Origin: Pseudovibrio brasiliensis
Lineage (GTDB): Bacteria > Pseudomonadota > Alphaproteobacteria > Rhizobiales > Stappiaceae
Assembly: GCF_018282095.1 (NCBI RefSeq)
Contig: NZ_CP074126.1
Coordinates: forward strand, 482,501 to 546,500
Direction of reading: 5' to 3'
DNA length: 64,000 nt
The notes beneath the pieces were generated by a model. That model saw nothing but the letters and a program-made list of their open reading frames with translations, did no database searches and was not told the origin of the DNA. Shown here one piece after another: positions 10,661-19,620 of the stretch (within the stretch, counting starts at the first letter, position 1; each line of letters begins with the position of its first letter). A program made the translations under genes and the position numbers.

Positions 10661-10699
10661 CGTATCTCTGAAAAGTGGAAGACGGTTTTCAGAGATACG
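10661..10699. repeat. Perfect 14-bp inverted repeat before the cupredoxin gene
   Basis: Arms CGTATCTCTGAAAA (10661-10674) and TTTTCAGAGATACG (10686-10699) are exactly complementary across an 11-base loop. The repeat lies between the nirT terminator and the cupredoxin start, about 95 bases upstream of that start. It could be a second terminator-like hairpin or an operator. No T run follows on the plus strand. Confidence 0.6.
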
Positions 10700-10734
10700 T
10701 AAAAACGAAATCCTGACGGAGGCCCGAGCCTCCA

Positions 10735-10763
10735 AGAAAAAGGTGGCCAATTGCTCGGCCACC
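10735..10763 (-). terminator. Terminator of nirT
   Basis: On the minus strand a 7-bp stem (arms 10742-10748 and 10757-10763, GGTGGCC/GGCCACC) is followed by a T-rich tract (A-rich on the plus strand at 10735-10741). It lies a few bases after the nirT stop codon. A second stem, GGAGGC/GCCTCC at 10718-10733, follows. Confidence 0.85.
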
Positions 10764-10774
10764 CTTTGTATGTT

Positions 10775-12562
10775 TTAGCGTCCTACCACATTAATTTGGG
10801 CAGTCTCATCATCCAGCGCCAAACTGGTGTTCAGCGTCACGTGGTGGAAACGTGCGGATGAGAAGTCATCGTGGATCGCGAAGCCGACTGTGTAGGTCTT
10901 GCCTGCTTCCAGTGGCACATCGCCAGGCTTGTCGCTTGTCAGCGGACGGGAGAAGACCACAGTCCACATGCCAGCGGATAGCTTGGCAGAAGCTGCGATG
11001 TCACCGTCGTTCTGAACACGACGCTCAAGCAGGTAACCATTGGTCGCGGAACCATCAGCATAGACGCGCATCAGATCCATGAAGGTACCGTCAGCCAGCA
11101 GCTGGTCGATTTCTTCAGCAGACTTCAGCTTATTCCAACCACCCTGTGCTTTACCGCGGCGACCTTTGATCTCGATCTTTGTACGGGTTTCGCTCAGGTA
11201 CTTCTGGATGGACTCTTTCGCCTTCAGCAGTTCAGCAACGTCACCGGAAGCAGCGATTGCTTCTGGGCCCGGATCAAATGGCATGTAGGTGTTGTCTGCG
11301 TGGCATGTTGCCCAGCAACCAACCTGTTCACCCATCTTGATGCCAGTACCGGTGATCATCATGGCAACCTTGATCTGGTTATCCGGATCCATCTTGCCGC
11401 CGTCAACGAATGGTGCAGGTGCGTGAGGTGCATCTGGCCATTGCAGACGGAAGTAGACGTTCTCGCCATCATGAGCAGCCTGCATCGTTGCGTTGATCAC
11501 ACCACGCTTGCCAGGAATTGGCGTAGGCTCAGTATTTTCAGTGCCCTTGACGATCTTGTTGCCGATGTTTTCTAGCTCTTTCGCGTGACAGGTTGTGCAC
11601 TGGTCACCCCCCTTTGTCAGCGGACGAGCACCACCGTGCTGCTTACCGTTCTGAACGAACTCGAAGGAAGCCTGACCTGGATAGAACAAGGTCATATCCA
11701 CGCTGTCGACACCGCTCCAGTCGATGTTGGCACCAACAGTATCACCTGCATCAGCCGCACTCGCTTCACCGGAAGCTTTTGCGCGTTCTTCAGCAACAGC
11801 CGCGTCAACTGCAGCCGCAATCTGCGCCTGCGTAGCTTCCTGCTGTGCTTTCTTTGCAGCACTTGCAGCTTCTGCTTCAGCAGCTTCTTTCGCTTCAATG
11901 CGAGCGAGGCTTTCCATGTATTCTTTAGGAATCTCGCGAACGAAGTTGTGGTTTGGCGCCTCGATCATTTCGAGATATTCGTCAGATGCACGATCACGAA
12001 CGTTGGAGTGCGCAATACCCTTGTGGCAATCAATACAGGTCTGTCCTGACTTCATTGCGTTCAAGTGCTGCTGACGTGCACGAGGCTTCTGGAATTCCGG
12101 CATCATGGATTCAAAATCATGACAGTTACGGCATTCACGGGAATCCGTCGCTTTCATCCGCTCCCATTCGTTTTTGGCAAGGTGCAGACGTTTGTTCTCG
12201 AACTTCTCACGCGTGTTGATCGTTCCCACGAGCTTGCCCCAAACTTCTTTGGAGGCTTTGATCTTGCGGATGATCTTATGTGTCCAGTCTTTAGGCACGT
12301 GGCAGTCAGAACAAACTGCACCAACGCCGGACCGGTTTACGTCGTGGATCGTGCCCTGGTATTCCTGATAGACAAAGTCATTCATCTCATGGCACGAGAC
12401 GCAAAATTCTTTTGTGTTTGTCGCTTCCATGGCGGTGTTGAAACCACCCCAGAAGATAATGCCGACGACAAAGGCCGCCAGAAGGCCACCTACCGGCATT
12501 CCCCATAGGAAATACCTGCGCCAGATCGGCTTTTTCTTTTCCGTATCGTTGGACTGGGTCAT
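10775..12562 (-). CDS. nirT: NapC/NirT cytochrome c fused to a two-heme C-terminal domain
   Basis: This is a 595-residue membrane-anchored multiheme cytochrome. Residues about 17-40 form the membrane anchor. Residues 45-190 are a tetraheme NapC/NirT domain with C54-H58, C84-H88, C144-H148 and C176-H180 (all CxxCH), which passes electrons from quinol to periplasmic reductases. An Ala/Glu-rich, probably coiled-coil linker follows (about 215-270). The C-terminal domain (about 285-595) has a fifth heme site, C322-TTCH, and a CxxxCH site, C416-WATCH421, and resembles the heme-binding ethylbenzene-dehydrogenase-type (cytochrome c-552) domain. The ATG at 12562 has GGAG upstream; the frame opens 174 bases earlier but without a ribosome site. 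It follows nirS across a hairpin, so it is likely the NirS electron supplier. Confidence 0.88.
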   Translation of the reverse strand: MTQSNDTEKKKPIWRRYFLWGMPVGGLLAAFVVGIIFWGGFNTAMEATNTKEFCVSCHEMNDFVYQEYQGTIHDVNRSGVGAVCSDCHVPKDWTHKIIRKIKASKEVWGKLVGTINTREKFENKRLHLAKNEWERMKATDSRECRNCHDFESMMPEFQKPRARQQHLNAMKSGQTCIDCHKGIAHSNVRDRASDEYLEMIEAPNHNFVREIPKEYMESLARIEAKEAAEAEAASAAKKAQQEATQAQIAAAVDAAVAEERAKASGEASAADAGDTVGANIDWSGVDSVDMTLFYPGQASFEFVQNGKQHGGARPLTKGGDQCTTCHAKELENIGNKIVKGTENTEPTPIPGKRGVINATMQAAHDGENVYFRLQWPDAPHAPAPFVDGGKMDPDNQIKVAMMITGTGIKMGEQVGCWATCHADNTYMPFDPGPEAIAASGDVAELLKAKESIQKYLSETRTKIEIKGRRGKAQGGWNKLKSAEEIDQLLADGTFMDLMRVYADGSATNGYLLERRVQNDGDIAASAKLSAGMWTVVFSRPLTSDKPGDVPLEAGKTYTVGFAIHDDFSSARFHHVTLNTSLALDDETAQINVVGR

Positions 12563-12691
12563 TTCCAGGCTCCATTTTGGATTTTCTGTCGACCCATCCT
12601 TGCCGGGTCGTATGCGGTCGGCTTTCAAGATACGGGGAGCAAATCCGTCATCTCCGGCTGGTGCGCAGCCGTTCAGTCGCGATACCGCTGA

Positions 12692-12722
12692 TAAAAAAGA
12701 AGGGCGGGCGTGGCGCCCGCCC
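12692..12722 (-). terminator. Hairpin between nirS and nirT
   Basis: A 9-bp GC stem (arms 12702-12710 and 12714-12722) with a three-base loop is followed on the minus strand by a T-rich run (12692-12698). It has the form of an intrinsic terminator after nirS and probably lets only part of the transcripts reach nirT, giving more NirS than NirT. Confidence 0.82.
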
Positions 12723-12745
12723 CTCCAAAAGATCATTAGATCCTA

Positions 12746-14419
12746 TTAAGTTACGTGGTTCGAACGGATGTAAACGTTGAACTTACCGGTTGGAGCGTAA
12801 AGGCCCTTAATCCGGGTTTTCTCTTCGAGTGTTTCAGCATCGAAGACAACGATTTCACCGTTTGGCTCCAGAGAGTCGCCCATGTTCCAGTTGGATACCC
12901 AAACTTCAGTACCATCTGCGTTGAACTCGAAGTGAACAGCGGCATTGCCTTCTGTTTCGGTGATGGTGATTGTTTTCACAATCTCACCGGTTTCTTTCGA
13001 GATCACCTGAACAGCCTGCTGAATTTCAGGATCTGGGTGTTTGGTCTGGTCAGCCCATACGTACTTGGAGTTAGGGTGTGTACGGATGAAGAGGCCTGGG
13101 CCGTCTGTTTCAACTTCGTAACACTTCTTCCAAGCTTCATCTGGACGGCCTGCTGGATCGTTACCCCATACAGATACAGTACCTACGCCGAGGTGGGTTG
13201 TACCTGCAACAGGACCACACTTAGGATCGTTCCAGTTTGCACCTGGACCTGGGTGTGGAAGAGCAGCAACGTCGATCATAGCTTCAAGCTTGCGATCTTT
13301 GGTGTCCACTACAACCATTTTGTTCGATGCGTTTGCAGCGATCTGGAAGTAACGACCTGTTGGATCGAAGAAGCCATCGTGCAGGAACTTAGCGGAGTCG
13401 ATTTTTTCGATACGAAGGTTATCGATATCGGTGTAATCAACCTGCCACATCTGGCCAAGTTCTTTAACCGCAACCAGCCATGTTGGCTCATTAGGTGTGG
13501 TGTAGATAGCAGCAACGCGGCTTTCTTCTACATAGTCACCGTCAGTGTTGTAACCGCGGGTGGAAACCACTTTCAGAGGTTCCATGGTTACAGCGTCAAC
13601 AATAGCGAAGTGTGGAGGCCAGTAAGCACCACCAATTACGTATTTACCGTCACCGGAAATCGCAACGTCGCGAGCGTCGTACGCAACAGTAACTTCAGAA
13701 ACAAGCATCTTGTCTGGGGTCTGCCAGAGGTCGATCTTGGTCATCTTACCGTCACGGCCCATGGTGTACCAGAAGCGACCTGGCTGCTCTGGTTCTTCCA
13801 GTTTATGGTGCTCAGATGCTTTGATCACGTGCACCGCATAACCGGTAGGAATGTGGACCAGAACTTCTTTGGTGTCGCCGTCGATGACAGCCACTTTACC
13901 AGCGTCACGCTCGATGACGACGAAGAAGTTTTCCCAGTTACGGCCATGGAGAGGCTTATCAGGATAATCCTTTTCCTCAACATAAACCTTGCGGGTCTGC
14001 TTCATCTGTGTGAGCGACATTTCAGGCGGCTTTGGCGGGTCCAACATGATGTAGGTCGCCATGTCCTTGATTTCTTGCTCGCTCAGGATTTCCGAGAAGT
14101 TGTTCATGCCGCCTTCTGTGCCCCAGGCGATGATCTTCTCAAGGCGTTCCTGACCCAGCTGAAGGGTACCACCTTCAGTCACGGTGCCGTCTTTGCCCGT
14201 TTTCTTCCAATGAGGTTCCAGGTTTTTACCTGTTGCACCCTTACGGAGAACGCCGTGACAACCTGCGCACTGCTCAAAATAGAGCTGCTTAGAGCGCTCA
14301 AAAGCTTCTTCGCTCAGTGTCGGACCTTCTGCAAAGGCGGGCGCAGCTGCACTACCGAGCAGCATCGCAAAGCCGGCCGCTAACGCGTAACCTGACCCAC
14401 GTCTCTTTTTTTGTAACAT
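12746..14419 (-). CDS. nirS: Cytochrome cd1 nitrite reductase
   Basis: This is a 557-residue periplasmic enzyme that reduces nitrite to nitric oxide. A signal peptide ends near residue 30 (APAFA-EGP). The cytochrome c domain carries C51-A-G-C-H55 followed by the Met-ligand region, and the rest is the eight-bladed d1-heme propeller with the expected HPHPGPGANW-like segment AALPHPGPGANW and the C-terminal GLYAPTGKFN. Length and motifs fit NirS along the whole protein. The ATG at 14419 is preferred to an upstream frame start because GGAG lies seven bases before it and it yields a proper signal peptide. An FNR/DNR-type box lies about 60 bases upstream. nirT, a cupredoxin and nirN follow in the same direction. 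Confidence 0.97.
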   Translation of the reverse strand: MLQKKRRGSGYALAAGFAMLLGSAAAPAFAEGPTLSEEAFERSKQLYFEQCAGCHGVLRKGATGKNLEPHWKKTGKDGTVTEGGTLQLGQERLEKIIAWGTEGGMNNFSEILSEQEIKDMATYIMLDPPKPPEMSLTQMKQTRKVYVEEKDYPDKPLHGRNWENFFVVIERDAGKVAVIDGDTKEVLVHIPTGYAVHVIKASEHHKLEEPEQPGRFWYTMGRDGKMTKIDLWQTPDKMLVSEVTVAYDARDVAISGDGKYVIGGAYWPPHFAIVDAVTMEPLKVVSTRGYNTDGDYVEESRVAAIYTTPNEPTWLVAVKELGQMWQVDYTDIDNLRIEKIDSAKFLHDGFFDPTGRYFQIAANASNKMVVVDTKDRKLEAMIDVAALPHPGPGANWNDPKCGPVAGTTHLGVGTVSVWGNDPAGRPDEAWKKCYEVETDGPGLFIRTHPNSKYVWADQTKHPDPEIQQAVQVISKETGEIVKTITITETEGNAAVHFEFNADGTEVWVSNWNMGDSLEPNGEIVVFDAETLEEKTRIKGLYAPTGKFNVYIRSNHVT

Positions 14420-14478
14420 TCTCAAACTCCAATGCTGGTGAGACCATGTCACAGTGAATTGATCAGCCGTTACGCTCC

Positions 14479-14492
14479 TTGACTAATGTTAA
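14479..14492 (-). promoter_or_regulatory. FNR/DNR-type box upstream of nirS
   Basis: The site TTGACTAATGTTAA has half-sites TTGAC and GTTAA separated by four bases, close to the FNR/DNR consensus. It lies 60 bases before the nirS start, a distance suited to activation near -41.5. It is nearly identical to the site before nnrS. Confidence 0.68.
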
Positions 14493-15026
14493 GCAAGAAA
14501 ACTTAGAGCCCCTTTCTGAAACATCACACCTCCCAAAACCGCAGAAAACTCCCCACTTCAGCGACATTGCGACAGAACGTCTCAACCCTCTTTTCGACGC
14601 GGTGGACAACAACCATGCCACGAAACCAATAACACTGGCACATCACCTGCGCATGAAAGTAAAGGTGAATAACATATTGAAAATATTGATATTAATGGGA
14701 AGTGTTGTAGTGAGACTCAGTAATGACGAAAAAAGACCTGCTCCAGGCCAACGTGATTCTTACTTTCAGCACTCCAGTTTTACGTGCATGCAAAATGGAC
14801 GGATTCCATGTGAGCAATGGGCTTCAGGAATGCTCTAAACAGAGGTGAGGTAGGTGCGGTCCAAGTGGATCCACACGTGAGGAGGCTAAAGAGAATTAAA
14901 GGCACTTGAGAATACGCCGGGTTTTCATGCCTTAACGCCTAAAAGACAGAGTCCAATGCTTGATCATATATAGCGTGAGCTTACTCCCTTGTTTCATGCA
15001 CCACGTATCTTCACTTTCCCCAACTC
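14493..15026. other. Spacer between the divergent nirS and GH42 genes
   Basis: About 530 bases show no supported coding sequence. A frame at 14479-14838 begins inside the nirS control region and has no family resemblance. The segment should contain the promoters for nirS (leftward) and the glycoside regulon (rightward). Confidence 0.55.
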
Positions 15027-15046
15027 AAAAATTAAACGTTTATATT
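15027..15046. promoter_or_regulatory. LacI-type operator candidate, copy 1
   Basis: The 20-base sequence AAAATTAAACGTTTATATTT has the palindromic core TAAACGTTTA (15033-15042) with the central CG typical of LacI-family operators. An identical 20-base copy lies at 17141-17160 before the ABC genes. The reader is probably the LacI regulator at 23094. A further palindrome, CACTCAGTGAGTG, lies at 15096-15108. Confidence 0.72.
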
Positions 15047-15135
15047 TATCTCGACTCTCTGATATATCTCAGGTGTTGGGTGATTCTCACAGGGTCACTC
15101 AGTGAGTGCCAGGTGAATGAGTTGGGGCGTGTTGG

Positions 15136-17106
15136 ATGTTGGAGTTGGGGACCTGCTATTATCCGGAGCAATGGCCAGAGGAGCTTTGGGCGGATGATGC
15201 GCGTAGGATGGTTGAGTTGGGGCTCACATGGGTGCGCGTTGCGGAGTTCTCATGGGCGCTCATTGAGCGGGAAGAGGGCGTGTTTGACTGGGCGTGGTTG
15301 GATAAAGCCGTCAGCATCCTCGGCGAAGCGGGTTTGCAGGTTGTTATGTGCACACCAACAGCAGCGCCTCCCAGATGGTTGATTGATAAGTATCCTGAAA
15401 TCCTGCCGGTTGATGAGAACGGGGTGACGCGCAAGTTTGGTGCGCGGCGTCACTATTGCTTCTCCAGCTCAATCTATCTTGAGTATGCAGCAAGAATCGC
15501 AGAAGCCTTTGCGAAGAGATATGGCACGAACCAGTACATCAAAGCTTGGCAGATTGATAATGAGTACGGCGACCATGATACGATCTATAGCTACTCGCCC
15601 GCAGCAAAACACGCTTTCAATCACTGGCTCAAGCAGCAGTATGGCTCGATCGAAGCCCTGAACGAAGCGTGGGGAACGTCCTTCTGGGGCATGCATTACA
15701 GCTCATTTGAGCAGGTGGAGTTACCCAATAATCTCGTTGAAGAGCCAAGCCCAACCCATCTGCTGGACTTCTACCGTTTCTCTTCTGATCAGGTGGCGAA
15801 GTTCAATCGCACTCAGGTGGATGTGCTGCGAAAGCATGTCGGTAATGCGCCGATTACCCATAACTTCATGGGCCACAATACGGACTATGATCATTACGCT
15901 GTTGGCAAGGATATCGACTTTGCATCTTGGGACAGTTATCCCATGGGCGCGCTGGTCAATGCTCCTAAGGATGACGATGAAAAAGCACGCCTTTTGAGGG
16001 TGGGGCTTCCAGATCAACCGGCTTTCAATCATGATTTGTATCGTCATGTGGGCAAAGGAAAAGCCTGGGTGATGGAGCAGCAACCGGGGCCGGTGAACTG
16101 GGCAAAACATAATCAATCGCCGCAGGATGGTATGATCCGCCTCTGGACATGGTTGGCCTATGCTCATGGTATTGATGTGGTCTGCTACTTCCGCTGGCGC
16201 CAATCTAAGTTCGCGCAGGAACAGTTCCATACAGGCTTGCTGTTGCCCAACAATGAACCCGATCAAGCGTTTTGGGAAGTAGCGCAGGTCGCAAAAGAAT
16301 GCGCATCACTGCCTGAAACAGGAGCCAGACAAAAGGCACAGGTAGCTCTTGTGCTGGATTATCCGTCTCGTTGGGCTGCTCATACTTTGCCTCAGGGAGC
16401 TGATTACTCCAGCGCGAAAGTGGCAATGGACTGGTACGCAACGTTTTCTCAGATCGGCGTTGATATTGATATCATTGGCCCACACTCTGACCTTGCAGGA
16501 TATAAACTGATCATCCTGCCTGACATGATCATTGATGACCCCGAGTTTGCGTCGCGCCTGAAGGAGGCTGAAGCCAGAGTTTATCTGGGGCCAAGAACGG
16601 GCAGCAAAACAAAACATATGCATGTGGCTGAACCATTGCCGCCGGGCAGCTTCAAAGCCATCATTGATCTGGATGTGGTGCGTGTGGAATCCCTTCCACC
16701 TTACAATCAAGATCGGGTTCTCTTTGATGGCCATTTGGGTGATGTCACCAACTGGCGTGAAAGTCTGAAGAGTTCCGAGACTGTTCTAGCCAGCTTTCAG
16801 TCTGATTATCGTGACGGCCAACCTGCTTTGGTTGGTAACGCGAAATGCATCTATGCCGCTGCGCATTTTGATGGAGCATTTCAGAAAAAGCTCGCTGAGT
16901 ATCTGGTGAGTTGGGCTGGTGTAGAGCCTCACTCTGGGGCGCAGGAGGGCTTACGCATCACACAGCGCGGGCACCTCAAGTTCGCGTTCAATTTCACCAA
17001 TGAAGTCAGAGAGATTGAGCTTGGAAGCTCAGCAAAGACGTTTGTGGGAGGAGAGCAGATACCGCCGTTTGGCGTGGTGATCTGGTCGGATGGACCAGAT
17101 GGGTGA
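15136..17106 (+). CDS. GH42 beta-galactosidase
   Basis: This is a 656-residue glycoside hydrolase of family 42, which removes terminal beta-galactosyl groups from small glycosides. The acid/base motif is N142-E143 in AWQIDNEYGD and the nucleophile is E314 in VMEQQPGPVNW. The N-terminal segment LGTCYYPEQWPEELW is characteristic. There is no signal peptide, so it is cytoplasmic and acts on imported oligosaccharide or glycoside. The ATG at 15136 starts exactly at the conserved N-terminus; the ribosome site is weak. The gene precedes a complete ABC importer, and both units carry the same operator-like site. Confidence 0.92.
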   Translation: MLELGTCYYPEQWPEELWADDARRMVELGLTWVRVAEFSWALIEREEGVFDWAWLDKAVSILGEAGLQVVMCTPTAAPPRWLIDKYPEILPVDENGVTRKFGARRHYCFSSSIYLEYAARIAEAFAKRYGTNQYIKAWQIDNEYGDHDTIYSYSPAAKHAFNHWLKQQYGSIEALNEAWGTSFWGMHYSSFEQVELPNNLVEEPSPTHLLDFYRFSSDQVAKFNRTQVDVLRKHVGNAPITHNFMGHNTDYDHYAVGKDIDFASWDSYPMGALVNAPKDDDEKARLLRVGLPDQPAFNHDLYRHVGKGKAWVMEQQPGPVNWAKHNQSPQDGMIRLWTWLAYAHGIDVVCYFRWRQSKFAQEQFHTGLLLPNNEPDQAFWEVAQVAKECASLPETGARQKAQVALVLDYPSRWAAHTLPQGADYSSAKVAMDWYATFSQIGVDIDIIGPHSDLAGYKLIILPDMIIDDPEFASRLKEAEARVYLGPRTGSKTKHMHVAEPLPPGSFKAIIDLDVVRVESLPPYNQDRVLFDGHLGDVTNWRESLKSSETVLASFQSDYRDGQPALVGNAKCIYAAAHFDGAFQKKLAEYLVSWAGVEPHSGAQEGLRITQRGHLKFAFNFTNEVREIELGSSAKTFVGGEQIPPFGVVIWSDGPDG

Positions 17107-17140
17107 GTAAGGCGATCAAAACACAAGTAGCTTTACATAT

Positions 17141-17160
17141 AAAATTAAACGTTTATATTT
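17141..17160. promoter_or_regulatory. LacI-type operator candidate, copy 2
   Basis: This is an exact copy of the 20-base site at 15027-15046, core TAAACGTTTA at 17146-17155. It ends 33 bases before the start of the ABC ATPase gene, where a bound repressor would block transcription of the transport operon. Confidence 0.72.
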
Positions 17161-17193
17161 TGAGTGGCCTTGCTCAGCTTCGGGGGGAGATCC

Positions 17194-18348
17194 ATGGCAG
17201 GGGTGAATATCAAACAGCTTTATAAGAGCTTCGGCATAACACAGGTATTGACCGGGATTGATCTGGACATCCGTGATGGCGAGTTCGTGAGTTTCCTCGG
17301 CCCGTCTGGTTGCGGAAAGACCACACTGCTGCGGTCCATCGCAGGTCTGGAGGACGTGTCCGGCGGATCAGTTTGGTTAGGAGAGCGAAACATCACGCAG
17401 CTGGCTCCTGCCAAGCGGGATATTGCGATGGTTTTTCAAAACTATGCGCTCTATCCGCATATGAACGTCTACAAAAACCTCTCTTTCGGCCTGTCTTTAA
17501 ACGGCGTACCCAAAGTAGAAATTGAAGAACGCGTTCAAACCGCAGCTCGCATCCTGCAAATCTCTGACTTATTGAAGCGTCGTCCCAAGCAGCTCTCGGG
17601 CGGCCAGCGTCAGCGTGTTGCCATTGGGCGCGCAATCGTACGTGATCCCAAGCTGTTCTTGCTGGATGAGCCACTCTCCAATCTCGATGCTGGCCTGCGT
17701 GTCAGCATGCGCGTGGAGCTAGCCAACCTGCACCGTCGACTTGGTGCGACGATGATCTACGTCACGCATGATCAAGTCGAGGCCATGACGCTCTCCAGTC
17801 GCGTCGTTGTTCTGAGCAAAGGCGTTGTCGCTCAGTTTGGTACTCCGCTTGAGCTGTTTTATGCCCCACAAAACCTGTTTGTTGCTGGTTTCATCGGTTC
17901 GCCCAAGATGAACATGATGAAAGTAAACGCCCACGCGATCAATGAGATGAGCATCGCGCTCACCTCTGAAAACATGTCTGGATCTATTCCGTTTCAGCTA
18001 AGTGCTCCCGTGCAACAAGTTCCCGACCAGCTCCACACTGTCGGCATTCGTCCGGAAAATGTGGAGCTGGTTGAGGAAGCAGAAGCTCATATGAGCGGCA
18101 ATGTGGAACTGGTTGAGCGATTGGGAACAGAAAGCCAGGTTCACGTTCGGTTGGATACGGGGCAGGGGCTTACAGTTGTCACTAGGGGAACACATCCGGT
18201 CAATATGGACGACAGAGTCCATCTCAAATTTCCAGCAGAGCACTGCCATCTTTTCAATCCTGAGGGGGAGGCCTATCCGCGTCAGTTGGATGGGGAAACA
18301 CGTTCATTGATTGAGCGTCAGGAAACCGCAGCACTTTGCATTGCATAG
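17194..18348 (+). CDS. Sugar ABC transporter ATPase (UgpC/MalK type)
   Basis: This is a 385-residue ATPase of the carbohydrate-importer class. It has the Walker A motif GPSGCGKTT near residue 38, the Q-loop in MVFQNYALYPH, the signature LSGGQRQRVAIGRA, Walker B LFLLDEPLSNLD and the switch histidine in VTHDQ. A C-terminal TOBE-type regulatory domain (about 240-385) is present, as in MalK and UgpC. The ATG at 17194 follows GGGGAGA and starts the conserved MAGVNIKQLYKSFG; a GTG ten codons earlier is less likely. It powers the two permeases downstream. Confidence 0.94.
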   Translation: MAGVNIKQLYKSFGITQVLTGIDLDIRDGEFVSFLGPSGCGKTTLLRSIAGLEDVSGGSVWLGERNITQLAPAKRDIAMVFQNYALYPHMNVYKNLSFGLSLNGVPKVEIEERVQTAARILQISDLLKRRPKQLSGGQRQRVAIGRAIVRDPKLFLLDEPLSNLDAGLRVSMRVELANLHRRLGATMIYVTHDQVEAMTLSSRVVVLSKGVVAQFGTPLELFYAPQNLFVAGFIGSPKMNMMKVNAHAINEMSIALTSENMSGSIPFQLSAPVQQVPDQLHTVGIRPENVELVEEAEAHMSGNVELVERLGTESQVHVRLDTGQGLTVVTRGTHPVNMDDRVHLKFPAEHCHLFNPEGEAYPRQLDGETRSLIERQETAALCIA

Positions 18349-18361
18349 AAGGAGGAGAGGA

Positions 18362-19600
18362 ATGAAAAAGCATCTGAAACAACTGGCGATGGTGACTGCT
18401 GTTGCCTCGATGGCTTGGGGAGGAGCTGGTGCTGCATCTGCAGAAGAGGTGCTCCGGTTTGCAACGTGGAACAGCAGTGAGAACCTTGGCATTTTGCAGG
18501 AAATCTCCAAGCGCTTCGAAGCGGCAAACCCCGGTGTAAAAGTGCAGGTGGAATCCTATGGTGATGGCTATGACAAAAAGCTGATTGCTGCATTCGGTGC
18601 CGGAAACCCACCTGATGTCATGTACATGTGGAACTACCCCAAGTACTACTCGTCCCTGATGCCCCTCGATGAGTTGATGGCGCGCGATGCTGAGGAGATG
18701 GACCTTGAAGATATCCCGGCAGGCCTGATCAATATCACCCGTGTGGAAGGCAAGGCCTACGGCATTCCGGCAGGCTTCACCACTCATGTGGTCTACTACA
18801 ACAAAGATATGTTTGCGGCAGCCGGTGTTGCTGAGCCGGAAGCAGGTTGGACTTGGTCGGATCTACGCGCAAAAGCCGCCAAGTTCCGCGATAAAGCCAG
18901 CAAAACCTACGGCTTTGCGGTGGAAGCCAAGCCGGATCCTTATGACTACGAGCAGTTTTTTTGGTCCAACGGCACACGGTTTATCGCCGAAGATGGAAGC
19001 ACCGTTGACGGATATATGAACAGCCCTGAGGCTGTTGAAGTGCTGACCATGTTTGCAGATATGGCAAAGAATGAGGAAGCCACCGTTCTCGGTATTGGCG
19101 ATAACACCTCCGGCTCTGCACTTTTCAAAGGCAGCAAACTGGCAATGTTTCAGAGCGCGATGTGGTCCAAAGGCGGCATTGATAAAGCAGGCATCAACTA
19201 CGGCGTAGCAATGCTACCTGCATTCGGAGACAAACCCGTTCATTCGTCCATTGGTGCATCTGCCATGTCGATTGCAAAAGCAACTAAGAACCCGGAACTC
19301 GCTTGGAAGTTCGTGAAGTTCTTTGCCTCTCCAGAGGCCGTCAAACTGCGTGAGAACGATCTGCCGATCCGCACAAGTGTTGCTGAAGAGATGGAACTCA
19401 CATCTGACCCAATTTTCCAGCCATTCTTCGAAATGCTGGCGCTGTCAGATCGCGAGTCCAACGCGTTCCTCAAGCATAAGAACTGGGGCAAAATCCAGAC
19501 TAATCTTGAGCGTGCGATTGAAGCGACAATGATCGAAAAAGGCAACGCTAAGAAGCATTTGGATAGTGCGGTTGCACGTTCCAAGCGTCACCTGAAATAA
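18362..19600 (+). CDS. Sugar ABC transporter binding protein
   Basis: This is a 412-residue periplasmic solute-binding protein of the extracellular family 1 (maltose-binding type). The signal peptide runs to about residue 27 (GAASA-EEVL), and the mature part starts with the strand LRFATWNSSE. The ATG at 18362 has an excellent ribosome site (AAGGAGGAGAGG). It delivers the sugar to the permeases encoded next. The substrate is not readable from sequence, but the flanking GH42 and GH63/37-like hydrolases point to a glycoside. Confidence 0.93.
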   Translation: MKKHLKQLAMVTAVASMAWGGAGAASAEEVLRFATWNSSENLGILQEISKRFEAANPGVKVQVESYGDGYDKKLIAAFGAGNPPDVMYMWNYPKYYSSLMPLDELMARDAEEMDLEDIPAGLINITRVEGKAYGIPAGFTTHVVYYNKDMFAAAGVAEPEAGWTWSDLRAKAAKFRDKASKTYGFAVEAKPDPYDYEQFFWSNGTRFIAEDGSTVDGYMNSPEAVEVLTMFADMAKNEEATVLGIGDNTSGSALFKGSKLAMFQSAMWSKGGIDKAGINYGVAMLPAFGDKPVHSSIGASAMSIAKATKNPELAWKFVKFFASPEAVKLRENDLPIRTSVAEEMELTSDPIFQPFFEMLALSDRESNAFLKHKNWGKIQTNLERAIEATMIEKGNAKKHLDSAVARSKRHLK

Positions 19601-19620
19601 GAATGTTGGGGGAGGGAGAG

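Noticed and set aside
12755-14383. A 542-codon open frame antisense to nirS
   Set aside because: It exactly mirrors nirS, whose motifs and length are certain. Long antisense frames arise from codon bias. The antisense product has no recognisable domain.
14479-14838. A 119-codon frame beginning in the nirS control region
   Set aside because: It starts within the FNR-type box and has no similarity or ribosome site.
18311-18361. Upstream extension of the first sugar-binding protein
   Set aside because: The extended start lies inside the ATPase gene and would hide the signal peptide; the ATG at 18362 has an ideal ribosome site.
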